This document shows, in pieces, positions 55,811-62,935 of a stretch of DNA of 64,000 bases; position 1 is the stretch's first letter, and each line of letters starts with the position of its first letter. The notes below the pieces were generated by a model. It searched no databases and was not told the origin of the DNA. It worked only from the letters and a program-made list of their open reading frames with translations. The translations under genes were made by a program, and so were the position numbers. The stretch comes from a virus, in IMG/VR virus record IMGVR_UViG_3300020470_000868, positions 48,458-112,457 of that record, one strand, 5' to 3'.

Positions 55811-55913
55811 TACTCAAAACTTTCATTTGTTTTAAGTATTTATCACGTTCGGGCATAGTTACTAACCATCCACCAGTTTTGATAAAATCTTCACTCATAT
55901 CTACTCGAATCAT
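55776..55913 (-). CDS. Possible 45-aa protein overlapping the gp25 start
   Basis: A short frame whose ATG overlaps the previous stop as ATGA. It encodes MIRVDMSEDFIKTGGWLV and continues TMPERDKYLKQMKVLSN, then runs 35 bases into gp25 in another frame. The composition is protein-like and the coupling fits the local style. However, a late promoter box lies inside it and no ribosome site is needed or seen. It could be a real small protein or a chance frame. Confidence 0.45.
   Translation of the reverse strand: MIRVDMSEDFIKTGGWLVTMPERDKYLKQMKVLSNGVQVQSRTNS
55837..55844 (-). promoter_or_regulatory. T4-like late promoter box for gp25-gp6
   Basis: GATAAATA on the minus strand, 27 bases upstream of the gp25 ATG at 55810. 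It matches NATAAATA. Confidence 0.55.
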
Positions 55914-56047
55914 TTACCTTGTCCTCGATAACGTTTTTTTGCTTTGTTACGAGAAGTTGCAGAATACTTACTGTGTTGTCCTCTGCCTTGTCGTGTTTTT
56001 TTAGGTTTGGATTCAATAGTTTGACCCATACTGAAAGTTTTTGCCAT
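55910..56047 (-). CDS. Small basic protein (45 aa), SKPKKTRQGRGQHSK type
   Basis: A short, Lys/Arg-rich protein MAKTFSMGQTIES continuing KPKKTRQGRGQHSKYSATSR and ending RYRGQGK. I recall very similar small basic proteins in other T4-like cyanophages, so the frame is favoured over the overlapping frame at 55891-56076. The composition suggests RNA/DNA or ribosome binding; function unknown. No strong ribosome site precedes the ATG. It lies between the 43-aa gene and gp25. Confidence 0.72.
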   Translation of the reverse strand: MAKTFSMGQTIESKPKKTRQGRGQHSKYSATSRNKAKKRYRGQGK

Positions 56048-56106
56048 AGTAATAATGTAGTTTTATAAGAGGGCACTCCTTCTAAGTGGAGATCTTTTGT
56101 ACTCCC

Positions 56107-56238
56107 TCAGTGTGAATGACTATAATCTATATCTATATCTATTCCTGACGCATCAGGAATCTCTGGCAAATCTTCTTCTTGCCCTTCTAACATTTCCTTC
56201 ATCCATTCGTCAAAACTTTTCGTTTTAGTCTTTTCCAT
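56107..56238 (-). CDS. Small acidic protein (43 aa)
   Basis: Starts four bases after the PAAR gene stop. It encodes MEKTKTKSFDEWMKEMLEGQ, then an acidic tail (EEDLPEIPDASGIDIDIDYS) ending in HSH. One amphipathic helix with a disordered acidic end is predicted. A longer in-frame start at 56319 would overlap the PAAR gene and adds non-conserved-looking residues, so the shorter start is preferred. Function unknown; late baseplate-operon location. Confidence 0.65.
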   Translation of the reverse strand: MEKTKTKSFDEWMKEMLEGQEEDLPEIPDASGIDIDIDYSHSH

Positions 56239-56242
56239 TGGA

Positions 56243-56770
56243 TTAACCACAGAGAACAGTAGGTGAACCATAAGCAACAACCGATTTACACGGCCAGGAT
56301 ACTTTTGGTAATCCTGCACCTAATGGGTCTAGCATTCTGGCAACTCTTCTCTTAAGGGCAAATACTGTAAATGTAGTAGCGTTTAAAATTCTTTCGTGAC
56401 CAATACCACCTTTATCTTCTATAGTCAACAATCCGCAAATTATTGGTGTTGGAATAATACACATTGCTTTTCCGCAGGGACACAAATAATTTATGATATT
56501 TGTAGTAGGAGATATGTGCGGAGTAAAAACATCCATCTCCAACATAATAGGAAGTTTATTTACTAATACTAATGATCTCTCAGGTGTCAATCCAGTTAGA
56601 GGAATCAATGGAGTGGGTGGCCACCAACAAGTTTTATCTTTTATCTCGATAGTAAATGGTATGGGTGGACTTCCGCAAGGTTGTTGAGCGTGAATAGTTG
56701 AAGGTATAGGAATCCCGTGCCCACTACAAGGTAGACCATTATGACTTGCAACTGGCATTGGTTTTCCCAT
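56243..56770 (-). CDS. PAAR-type spike-tip protein
   Basis: A 175-aa protein rich in Pro, Gly, Cys and His with PAAR-like repeats, including MPVASHNGLPCSGHG and PCGSPPIPFTIEIKDK. PAAR proteins cap the central baseplate spike and sharpen the tip that punctures the envelope; metal is bound by His/Cys near the apex. Several CxC and His residues here (C15, C32, C48, CPCGK, the SHNG motif) suit that. It is larger than T4 gp5.4 (97 aa) and carries an extra C-terminal basic/hydrophobic part. The start at 56770 comes one base after the stop of the preceding 56-aa gene. A start at 56875 would overlap that gene. Confidence 0.8.
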   Translation of the reverse strand: MGKPMPVASHNGLPCSGHGIPIPSTIHAQQPCGSPPIPFTIEIKDKTCWWPPTPLIPLTGLTPERSLVLVNKLPIMLEMDVFTPHISPTTNIINYLCPCGKAMCIIPTPIICGLLTIEDKGGIGHERILNATTFTVFALKRRVARMLDPLGAGLPKVSWPCKSVVAYGSPTVLCG

Positions 56771-56771
56771 T

Positions 56772-56942
56772 TTAGAAAGATGCGTCTGAATAGTCTTCTG
56801 CTTTTTCAAAAACAGCAGAGTATGTGAGTTCATCCGCAAAGTAGGACTTATATATCCTACCCCAGATGAGATCAAACTCTTCTTGGTTTAAGTTTTTGAA
56901 TAAACACTTCTCGTTTAGATAGATGTGGTAAGTTGGAGTCAT
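56772..56942 (-). CDS. Small protein of the YHIYL/IWGRIY type (56 aa)
   Basis: A short frame that starts at ATG 56942, joined to the previous stop as TAATG, and ends one base before the PAAR start. It reads MTPTYHIYLNEKCLFKNLNQ, then EEFDLIWGRIYKSYFADELT and an acidic tail. I recall similar short proteins with a YHIYL..CLFKNL..EEF..IWGRI pattern in cyanophage baseplate operons. The exact fit between two genes and the alpha/beta composition make it convincing. Function unknown. Confidence 0.8.
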   Translation of the reverse strand: MTPTYHIYLNEKCLFKNLNQEEFDLIWGRIYKSYFADELTYSAVFEKAEDYSDASF

Positions 56943-59900
56943 TAGTCGAACCTTAAATCACATTCATCAAAGTAAGGGTTTCCGTAGTTGTTCATTGTGT
57001 CATCTAGTAACTTTGTGCTCGCTGCGGAATAATTACGATAGAGTAATGTACCCTCGTAGGGTCCCATCTCTATATAGTTGTCCGCGTTGACTAAGTTTGG
57101 ATCTATGGATATAGCAGCGTGTACTACTTGGTACAGAGCACTACCGTTTGTACCACTACACGCTTGTAATGGTGAGGAACTACACAAATCCGCTTGTGAA
57201 AGAGCACTTCCACCTCCATCATATCCCTTATTGACATCTAGCACTCCATCCGTGACAAAATTGTGCCAACACGGATTAGGTAACTTTCCTCCGCTACACG
57301 CTGCGATTGATACGGTGTTATAACCGTAAGTGAAGTTAGTACTTCCTCCATATCCGCTAACATTGTTTCCTATCCACGTTTGTAGTTGCCCTAACTCCGT
57401 CATTCCAGATAATCCGTAATCAAATGTATTTTCATCACCGCCAAGAGGAACAAATGCGTATTGACCTGCGGAGGTTTGATAACATCTACCCTCTGCATCT
57501 CCTTGGAAACAAGGATGTGCTTTTATTCCATTAGGTAGGTTTGTAATCTTCCTAGGACGTGTTAATGTGGGTGCAGGTAGTGTTTTAAGGAAATTGTTAA
57601 AAGCAGTGCTTACAGACGCTCCTGCACCGCTTACATCGCCTTCTATCTCCATAGATACACGTACCCTTGCAGTCTCTTGTTGACTAGCACAATACTTGTA
57701 AGGCATAAACCCAAATAATGACTTTTCACCATCAGCATCTAGTGTTACATAAGGACACGGTATGTCAAAGAACCTTCTTACGTGAAATATGTTTGGTTGT
57801 TCCCATTCTTCACACCCTTGCGGATATAATGACTCTATTCCACCCGTATCTGCGTTAACTTCATCAGATGTTTCACGGGACATTTGCCACATCTGCGATA
57901 TTTCCGCGTTTCTTTCGTTAAAGTCTGGTGCATATCTCCGCACACTTGCAAAAGTAGTGTCTGTATCGTAAATATTATTAATATCACTCCATCCAGGTGC
58001 AACTTCTAGGTTAATACAGTTCTTTGGAGTAGATTCACAGTCTTTACTCATCTCTTCTGGGTTAACATCTGGCATATTAATGTAACTTGTGACTGTTCCT
58101 TCACTTCTAGGTTGATCATACTCAGGAATATCTTCTTCAAAGTTATCTAAATTGGCATTTACCTGCTCTTGCATCTCAGGATCTAATTGTCCAGTCTTTA
58201 AAGTTGAGTTATATTGTAAATCTAAATCTTGAACTTGGTTGTCTGTACCCCTTTCTTCTAGTTGTTCCTCATATCTTTCTGCAACTAATATCTTTGGTTG
58301 AGACGCAGGACTGTATCCTTGACCAGGATCTTCAATAATTACGTTTATAATACTACCTTGATCGTCTAAAACTGCTCTTAACTGTGCTTGTCTTAACGTT
58401 CCTCTAAATCCAGACTCGTTTTTATAGGATTCATTAAGAATAGATGCTGTTCCGTCCTTGGAACTTTGCTCTCCATCCTTAAAATCTGGGTCTTCTACCG
58501 CTTTTGACTGTAAATTTATACCTGTATCGTTCTTAAATATCTCTTGACGGAACTTCATATCGTCTGCAAACCCTTGTTCACGCAATGTTTCTGGAAATTC
58601 TATCGCAAGATCGGGATCTTTGTAGTCTTTTCCGCTATTAATGATGTTAATTGACGCAACTTTTCCTAATTCATCAATTCTTGCCTCTAAAAATGCCTCA
58701 TCTAGGTTACGATCTGGTATAAGTGCACCCTCTTTTAGTGAAACTGGTACATAAGATACTCTTTTTGGGAACTCATACACTCCCCAGAACGCTGCTTTGT
58801 CCTTTATACCGTATCCTGCTAGTACATTTATACTCCCGCCATTGGTTGAAGTGAAAGATTGGTTGTATGTGAACGCATTTCCTGCGGTTTCATTGTTTAT
58901 TTGGGTCAATTCCATATATCCGCAGTTCATTTCATCACCAAAATAGCGACACGCACTAATCATCCAGTTGTTTATGCGTTCTCCCACTCCAAAAAACCCA
59001 GTGCTAGAGGTATATCTAAAAAATATGCGGTGTTCATCAGTGCAAGTTCCCCAGAATGACTCATTTGCACCTACTTGGTTCTGAGGAGCATCAACATATA
59101 TCCTAGTCTTCTGTGTAACCCACGCACTCTCTTTTATAGTGTAATTGAAGGTATGATATTCATAAGTAGGTTGCTGATTAGAGTTTTGTAGACAAGGAGC
59201 GTTAGTTGTGAGGAAATTTATACCATATACGGGTCCATTCCACGGATATGAGGTATCATAGAGGTAATATACGAATTGTCCCTCAAAAGCATCGTGAAAA
59301 TTGAGTGATTTTGGTACAGAACCTTTTACTGGTCCGTTTTTTCCGTAAAACCACTCATAATACGCTGCTGTACTCAATATTTCTACGTTAGAACCACCCC
59401 AACCTGACTGAGATGGGTTATCCATCGATTCTAAGTAGTCTCTTTCCCCATAATTACCCGCTTCATCCCAATTATACCATCCTGCACGGGAAATTTCCCC
59501 AGTATTCCTCGGTCCACCTAAATTTTCTATTCTTTTCTTACCTCTTGGACCTGTAGAGGTCATTACATACCCAAAAATGCCCACATATGCGTATTGTTGC
59601 TGTCTAGCATCCAAACAATCAGGAACTCCCGCAACTCCTACCTCTAAATTTACCTCAGTTACGGGATTTATTGTATAAAATGTATCAGGACCACGGTTTA
59701 CTCCGTTTGGTAACTTATATTCATACAGAGGAGTTACACTTTCTCCTCCTTTTAGTAAACCAGATGAGTTAGCAGCACTTTCAGATGTCCAAATATACCC
59801 TAGTAACTCTCCTCCGCTTCCTGTAGTTAAATATGTATCATTATTTACGGAATCATAGTTACGGTACACAGCGGAAGTACCTGTTTGACTATCTTTCATC

Positions 59901-60250
59901 AAAGAGAAGTATGCTGCTGACCTTTGACGAGGTTCTCTGTTATAGGAACGGAACTCTTCCTGAGTATCCTCCATAACATCACTCTTTGTATATGCGTGAT
60001 CACGCTGCTTACCACTATAGTACCTAAAGATAGTGGTTCTCTCTGCATTACAGTTATCTAAACACACCTCAGTAGGTTCACCAAGGTAAAATACTTGATC
60101 TTTACCAAACTTGTACCCACCAGGACCTACACCTTGAAACTGTATAGTGTATCCTGCGGGTACATTAGTTCCAGTGTATGTCTTAGTATAATCTTCAGAG
60201 TCAACAGGGTTCATATAAGAACGACCTGTTTCTAGAATCTTAGCGGGCAT
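56942..60250 (-). CDS. Large virion protein with DUF5648-like repeats (1102 aa)
   Basis: A baseplate-operon structural protein. Residues 60-200 contain aromatic repeats (TIFRYYSGKQRDHAYTKSD, SAVYRNYDSVNNDTYLTTG, PLYEYKLPNGVNR) like the tyrosine/His-rich DUF5648 sugar-contacting repeats. Residues 520-680 hold two GxGY-type units (SINIINSGKDYKDPDLAIEF and VIIEDPGQGYSPAS), the module of other virion proteins here. The C-terminal third has many Cys (NPCWHNFV, CSSSPLQACSG, KAHPCFQGDAEGRC), which is unusual in this window and suggests disulfides or metal sites. CTAAATA lies 28 bases upstream as a possible late promoter. Its placement upstream of the PAAR gene suggests a spike- or hub-associated role, which is inference. 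Confidence 0.82.
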   Translation of the reverse strand: MPAKILETGRSYMNPVDSEDYTKTYTGTNVPAGYTIQFQGVGPGGYKFGKDQVFYLGEPTEVCLDNCNAERTTIFRYYSGKQRDHAYTKSDVMEDTQEEFRSYNREPRQRSAAYFSLMKDSQTGTSAVYRNYDSVNNDTYLTTGSGGELLGYIWTSESAANSSGLLKGGESVTPLYEYKLPNGVNRGPDTFYTINPVTEVNLEVGVAGVPDCLDARQQQYAYVGIFGYVMTSTGPRGKKRIENLGGPRNTGEISRAGWYNWDEAGNYGERDYLESMDNPSQSGWGGSNVEILSTAAYYEWFYGKNGPVKGSVPKSLNFHDAFEGQFVYYLYDTSYPWNGPVYGINFLTTNAPCLQNSNQQPTYEYHTFNYTIKESAWVTQKTRIYVDAPQNQVGANESFWGTCTDEHRIFFRYTSSTGFFGVGERINNWMISACRYFGDEMNCGYMELTQINNETAGNAFTYNQSFTSTNGGSINVLAGYGIKDKAAFWGVYEFPKRVSYVPVSLKEGALIPDRNLDEAFLEARIDELGKVASINIINSGKDYKDPDLAIEFPETLREQGFADDMKFRQEIFKNDTGINLQSKAVEDPDFKDGEQSSKDGTASILNESYKNESGFRGTLRQAQLRAVLDDQGSIINVIIEDPGQGYSPASQPKILVAERYEEQLEERGTDNQVQDLDLQYNSTLKTGQLDPEMQEQVNANLDNFEEDIPEYDQPRSEGTVTSYINMPDVNPEEMSKDCESTPKNCINLEVAPGWSDINNIYDTDTTFASVRRYAPDFNERNAEISQMWQMSRETSDEVNADTGGIESLYPQGCEEWEQPNIFHVRRFFDIPCPYVTLDADGEKSLFGFMPYKYCASQQETARVRVSMEIEGDVSGAGASVSTAFNNFLKTLPAPTLTRPRKITNLPNGIKAHPCFQGDAEGRCYQTSAGQYAFVPLGGDENTFDYGLSGMTELGQLQTWIGNNVSGYGGSTNFTYGYNTVSIAACSGGKLPNPCWHNFVTDGVLDVNKGYDGGGSALSQADLCSSSPLQACSGTNGSALYQVVHAAISIDPNLVNADNYIEMGPYEGTLLYRNYSAASTKLLDDTMNNYGNPYFDECDLRFD

Positions 60251-60524
60251 CCATTTGTGCTAGAGTTTCTTCAATTTTATTTAGTCTGTCAAAAATAGTA
60301 TCAAATACCTGTAGTAGATTACTGTGATTATCGTTTCCAGGAACTTTATATTGTATCATATCAGCACCTCTACTTAAAAATGCTTCTATCTGCTGAGTAC
60401 GGTTAGCAAGGTTAGTAGCAGTCTTTGCTATCATCTCAAACCTCCACTCGTTCTCCTCCTCTATAGATTTAAAGTTAGGTACCTCTATATCTTGAGGTAT
60501 TACTAGATCTTCTTGGTTTTCCAT
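60240..60524 (-). CDS. Small helical protein (94 aa), unknown
   Basis: An acidic, mostly helical protein (VPNFKSIEEENEWRFEMIAK, TATNLANRTQQIEAFLSRG) with a C-terminal coiled-coil segment (LQVFDTIFDRLNKIEETLAQ). Its end overlaps the start of the 1102-aa gene by 11 bases and its start overlaps the oxygenase stop by one, so it belongs to the same transcript. No family was recognised. It may be an assembly factor or coiled-coil adaptor for the following virion protein, on context only. Confidence 0.75.
   Translation of the reverse strand: MENQEDLVIPQDIEVPNFKSIEEENEWRFEMIAKTATNLANRTQQIEAFLSRGADMIQYKVPGNDNHSNLLQVFDTIFDRLNKIEETLAQMDAR
60278..60284 (-). promoter_or_regulatory. Possible late promoter box CTAAATA
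   Basis: CTAAATA on the minus strand inside the 94-aa gene, 28 bases before the 1102-aa gene. It is a weaker match to the late consensus than the NATAAATA boxes, but at the usual distance. Confidence 0.35.
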
Positions 60525-61060
60525 TAAAAATAATTAAAATTCAATACTACACGGAACTTTTGGTCTGTGCAACTGGTACCTGCGTGAGGTGTATTCACCT
60601 TAAATTGTAGCAAACGATTTGCCTTACTGTCAACTTTAGTACCGTCTTGAAAGTATGTATAACCATTATTGTCATTTAGATAGTATATTGCAGTGGTAGC
60701 ACCTTCAAATTCATTAGACCCATACTCACCACAGTCTGTATGAAAGTCATATTCCTGTAGTCTATCAGTATGGTGGTTTAGGTTTGCCTTTATACGTATC
60801 AGTGCTCTTGGTTGTAATCTGTTTATTATAGGTAATACCTTCTCATACTGAGGTCCTAGAGGTTGTCCTCCTCCATATACGTAGTTTACCATTTGCCAGT
60901 TATATATCTCTTTCGCTTGCAACTCAGGATCTACCATTCGGGCAACGTGCATTACCTTCGCTTGGTTTACATACCACGGAAAGTCTTGCCCCGTAAAGTA
61001 GTCTTGGATCTCCTCAAATTCGTTCGGGGGGAGGAAGTTATCGATTAGTTCAAAATTCAT
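60524..61060 (-). CDS. 2OG-Fe(II) oxygenase, prolyl 4-hydroxylase-like
   Basis: A double-stranded beta-helix dioxygenase of about 178 aa. The HxD motif is FHTD (H107, D109 from the ATG at 61060). The distal iron ligand is in NTPHAGT (H159) and the 2-oxoglutarate-binding arginine is in KFRVVLNFNY (R170). The intervening TTAIYYLNDNNGYTYF strand pair is typical of the P4H-like class. It may hydroxylate protein or nucleic-acid targets; the substrate is unknown. A GTG one codon earlier (61063) is an alternative start. It differs in motif layout from the oxygenase at 5530-6147, so the two are not recent duplicates. Confidence 0.88.
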   Translation of the reverse strand: MNFELIDNFLPPNEFEEIQDYFTGQDFPWYVNQAKVMHVARMVDPELQAKEIYNWQMVNYVYGGGQPLGPQYEKVLPIINRLQPRALIRIKANLNHHTDRLQEYDFHTDCGEYGSNEFEGATTAIYYLNDNNGYTYFQDGTKVDSKANRLLQFKVNTPHAGTSCTDQKFRVVLNFNYF

Positions 61061-61129
61061 CACGATTTCAGAATAGTTACGACGACGCGGGGGTAACGAT
61101 TCTCACGTCAGACCCCTCTAAATGCCTCT

Positions 61130-61297
61130 CTAGTGGTCACAAACATAGTGTCCCCTATATCTGGACACATTCGGTGTTATTCTATCTAATATTTCTTCAC
61201 AATCTTCATACTCCACAGACTGATACTGTGACAGTGAGTTCTTATACAAGTCTACTGCCTTGTAGATTAAACCAAGTTCTTTTGAGTTAAATGTCAT
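61130..61297 (-). CDS. Small protein (55 aa), unknown
   Basis: A frame from ATG 61297 to TAG 61130. It encodes MTFNSKELGLIYKAVDLYKN, then SLSQYQSVEYEDCEEILDRI, then a short basic tail with two Cys/His residues (YRGHYVCDH). Helix-rich composition, an 11-base overlap with the preceding AbrB-like gene and the absence of other coding frames support it. Function is not recognised. Confidence 0.7.
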   Translation of the reverse strand: MTFNSKELGLIYKAVDLYKNSLSQYQSVEYEDCEEILDRITPNVSRYRGHYVCDH

Positions 61298-61451
61298 CTG
61301 CCTTACGGATAATGAAATGATCGTCTTCTATATCATATTGTAACATATCTCCTACTCCCCATCCAAGTTCTTCAACTATCGTATCTGGTATCTTAAAAGT
61401 CATTTCACCATAGTCATCTTCCTCGATGGGAACTAGAAATCGTTTACTCAT
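61287..61451 (-). CDS. AbrB/MazE-like small protein (54 aa)
   Basis: A 54-aa protein MSKRFLVPIEEDDYGEMTFK, then IPDTIVEELGWGVGDMLQYD and a final IIRK strand. The IPxxIVEELGWxxGDxLxYxI pattern is that of swapped-hairpin AbrB / SpoVT / MazE-type DNA-binding domains. No toxin partner is seen beside it, so a transcription regulator or orphan antitoxin-like protein is more likely than a toxin-antitoxin pair. It overlaps the NlpC-like gene by eight bases and the 55-aa gene by 11. Confidence 0.7.
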   Translation of the reverse strand: MSKRFLVPIEEDDYGEMTFKIPDTIVEELGWGVGDMLQYDIEDDHFIIRKADDI

Positions 61452-61863
61452 TCTTTCGTAAAATATAGCGTATCAATGGTATATAGGATTTTATGTATTC
61501 TAGATTACTAACGTACGCATACTTGTGTTGAAGTATTAACCCATCACCCAAATATATCGCTGCGTGCTTTATTTTATCACCCCCAAATGAGAAGCATATC
61601 ACGTCGTTCTTTTTCAAAATACCTGAGTCAAATTCACAGTCACCTTCTTCTTTCTCGAAGATAATGCTCCAACCCTCTCCTTCTATATCCTCTAACTTGT
61701 ATTCCCTAACTGTAAGAGAGTAGTCCTGAGAGAACTCCTGTACTCCAGTATCCTTCATATAATCATAGATGAGTGTGAAACACCCTCCACCCCTTTGCTG
61801 TTTCCAAGGGCGACCTAACCAAGGGGAGTAATCATCCTCGTACTTTTTTAGCAAATGGTCCAT
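61444..61863 (-). CDS. NlpC/P60-like cell-wall hydrolase
   Basis: A 139-aa papain-fold peptidase-like protein. The candidate catalytic cysteine is in QQRGGGCFTLIYDYM (C28). The histidine is in KIKHAAIYLGDG (H100) and the third polar residue in ILQHKYAY (H113), in the order Cys-His-His of the NlpC/P60 family. Such enzymes cut the stem peptide of peptidoglycan. It opens the baseplate cluster, so a tail-associated wall hydrolase is likely, perhaps replacing the lysozyme function of T4 gp5, which is not in this window. An endolysin role is the main alternative. Confidence 0.8.
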   Translation of the reverse strand: MDHLLKKYEDDYSPWLGRPWKQQRGGGCFTLIYDYMKDTGVQEFSQDYSLTVREYKLEDIEGEGWSIIFEKEEGDCEFDSGILKKNDVICFSFGGDKIKHAAIYLGDGLILQHKYAYVSNLEYIKSYIPLIRYILRKNE

Positions 61864-62056
61864 ACGTAAAATTTTTTTTGGGATTTTTTTTATATATCAG
61901 GGTACCTTAAATGCGTTTTCGATAATATATCAAACCCTATACTTTTGTAGGTTAGACAAAATCGAATTTTTTAATATGCCACTTTGCCAACTGTCACAAG
62001 GCGAAAATGATAATCGTTTTCATTCTCACCTGTGTCACTTATTGAGAATGGTGCTA
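61864..62056. other. Non-coding stretch with a Fur-box-like palindrome
   Basis: 193 bases with no credible gene. The stretch holds poly-A/T tracts near 61870-61895 and the dyad at 62003-62021 described separately. I see no strong promoter here for the NlpC-like gene. Confidence 0.6.
62003..62021. promoter_or_regulatory. Fur-box-like inverted repeat
   Basis: GAAAATGATAATCGTTTTC differs at three of 19 positions from the E. coli Fur consensus. It is a near-perfect 9-1-9 dyad (8 of 9 pairs). Flanking CACAAGG and CCTGTG add a broken outer dyad. It could be an operator or an RNA hairpin between the 69-aa gene and the NlpC-like gene. Confidence 0.4.
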
Positions 62057-62266
62057 TTAGTATAAGCACCCCTCATTAGGAAATTGTAGTTTCTCGCCAT
62101 CTACTAGGATCGCATTTTCTTTTCTGAGATATGCAAGAGTTTCAGATAGGTATTTGTTAGCACCATACACGCCCATAGTAAATTTTTCCATATTAAATCT
62201 TTTCTGAAAATATTTTGTCTGTGTGAACTGTCTCCAAGTGATGTTATTAAGATTAATAGTTTCCAT
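62057..62266 (-). CDS. Small early protein (69 aa), unknown
   Basis: An unrecognised protein METINLNNITWRQFTQTKYF, then QKRFNMEKFTMGVYGANKYL and a C-terminal LQFPNEGCLY. Mixed alpha/beta composition, slightly basic. It carries the same promoter and leader as two other genes in this region (see 62294-62323) and has no Shine-Dalgarno sequence, so it is probably expressed early. Function unknown. Confidence 0.7.
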   Translation of the reverse strand: METINLNNITWRQFTQTKYFQKRFNMEKFTMGVYGANKYLSETLAYLRKENAILVDGEKLQFPNEGCLY

Positions 62267-62496
62267 AGTGGGTTAGTTAGTGTTGTTATATTAATTATAG
62301 CGAATAATTCTAATATATGTGAATATCTGGGAATATATGTTAAGTTGCAGTTATTATGACATAGTGTAACAGAATAGGTAGAAAAAAAATCCGTTTCGTG
62401 CTAACTTCCTAAGACTCCTATTCCTACAGATATTTAAAGAGATATAAAATTATAAACTATATTTTTTTATACCTTTTTATTAATAGGGTTTTTTAC
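62267..62496. other. Non-coding stretch with an early promoter
   Basis: 230 bases of very A/T-rich sequence. It contains the promoter of the 69-aa gene near its lower end. I see no gene in either direction and no tRNA. Confidence 0.6.
62294..62323 (-). promoter_or_regulatory. Early sigma70-like promoter of the 69-aa gene
   Basis: TTCACA (62323-62318), 18-base spacer and TATAAT (62299-62294) on the minus strand. The downstream leader contains ATTAATATAACAACACTAA, which is shared with the promoters at 63502 and 63859. Confidence 0.7.
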
Positions 62497-62862
62497 TTAC
62501 TTATACCGCAAGTTTTTAAAATGATCGTTTATTTTGTTGCCATCTATATGTCTGACTTGCTTATGTTCTATAGGGTTAGTTAGTCCACTTTCTGAAGTCT
62601 CCGCATTTAAAAAAGCACTTGCAACAAGTCTAGCAATTCTCCTTACTACGGTCTTACCGTTATGTCTCAAAGTTACTCTCTTGTAACCGTTTTCATTAAT
62701 ATGAGTCCTAAGTTTTTTCCACTTTCCCCACTTAGTTGAATAGACCTCGCCATTCTCCTTAATGTAATAATCTTCATATAGTGGTAAAGGTTTATATATG
62801 TTTCCGCTATCGTCTATAAATGTCTCCGCATCTACTTTTTTAAACGTGTAAATAGTCATCAT
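62497..62862 (-). CDS. NUMOD4/HNH_3 endonuclease-like protein
   Basis: A 121-aa protein of the free-standing homing-endonuclease type. Residues 25-70 (EDYYIKENGEVYSTKWGKWK, then KLRTHINENGYKRVTL) fit the NUMOD4 DNA-contact motif. The C-terminal part (VVRRIARLVASAFLN, then VRHIDGNKINDHFKNLRY) is the HNH_3 core with H, D, N and N. It stops immediately after the last conserved motif, so it is short and may be truncated at the C-terminus. It sits alone between a terminator and a non-coding gap and lacks the shared early promoter, as expected for an inserted mobile gene. ATG 62859 is an alternative start. Confidence 0.82.
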   Translation of the reverse strand: MMTIYTFKKVDAETFIDDSGNIYKPLPLYEDYYIKENGEVYSTKWGKWKKLRTHINENGYKRVTLRHNGKTVVRRIARLVASAFLNAETSESGLTNPIEHKQVRHIDGNKINDHFKNLRYK

Positions 62863-62880
62863 TTTAAAGGATAATAAAAA

Positions 62881-62903
62881 AAGGGACTTGTTAATAGTCC
62901 CTT
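62881..62903 (-). terminator. Rho-independent terminator after the ArdA-like gene
   Basis: Perfect 8-bp stem AAGGGACT and AGTCCCTT with a 7-base loop, followed on the minus strand by TTTTTATTATCC. It lies about 30 bases after the stop at 62936. Confidence 0.88.
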
Positions 62904-62935
62904 TATATATAAGATTAATTAAAACCCTTTTTTAC

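Noticed and set aside
55891-56076. 61-codon alternative frame at the basic protein gene
   Set aside because: The overlapping frame at 55910-56047 encodes the recognisable KPKKTRQGRGQHSK-type protein.
56047-56107. Stem-loop near the basic protein gene as a terminator
   Set aside because: The possible pairs are short (4-5 bp) and there is no clear T run, so it is not reported as a feature.
61287-61451. Toxin-antitoxin pair with the AbrB-like gene
   Set aside because: Neither neighbour shows a toxin-type fold.
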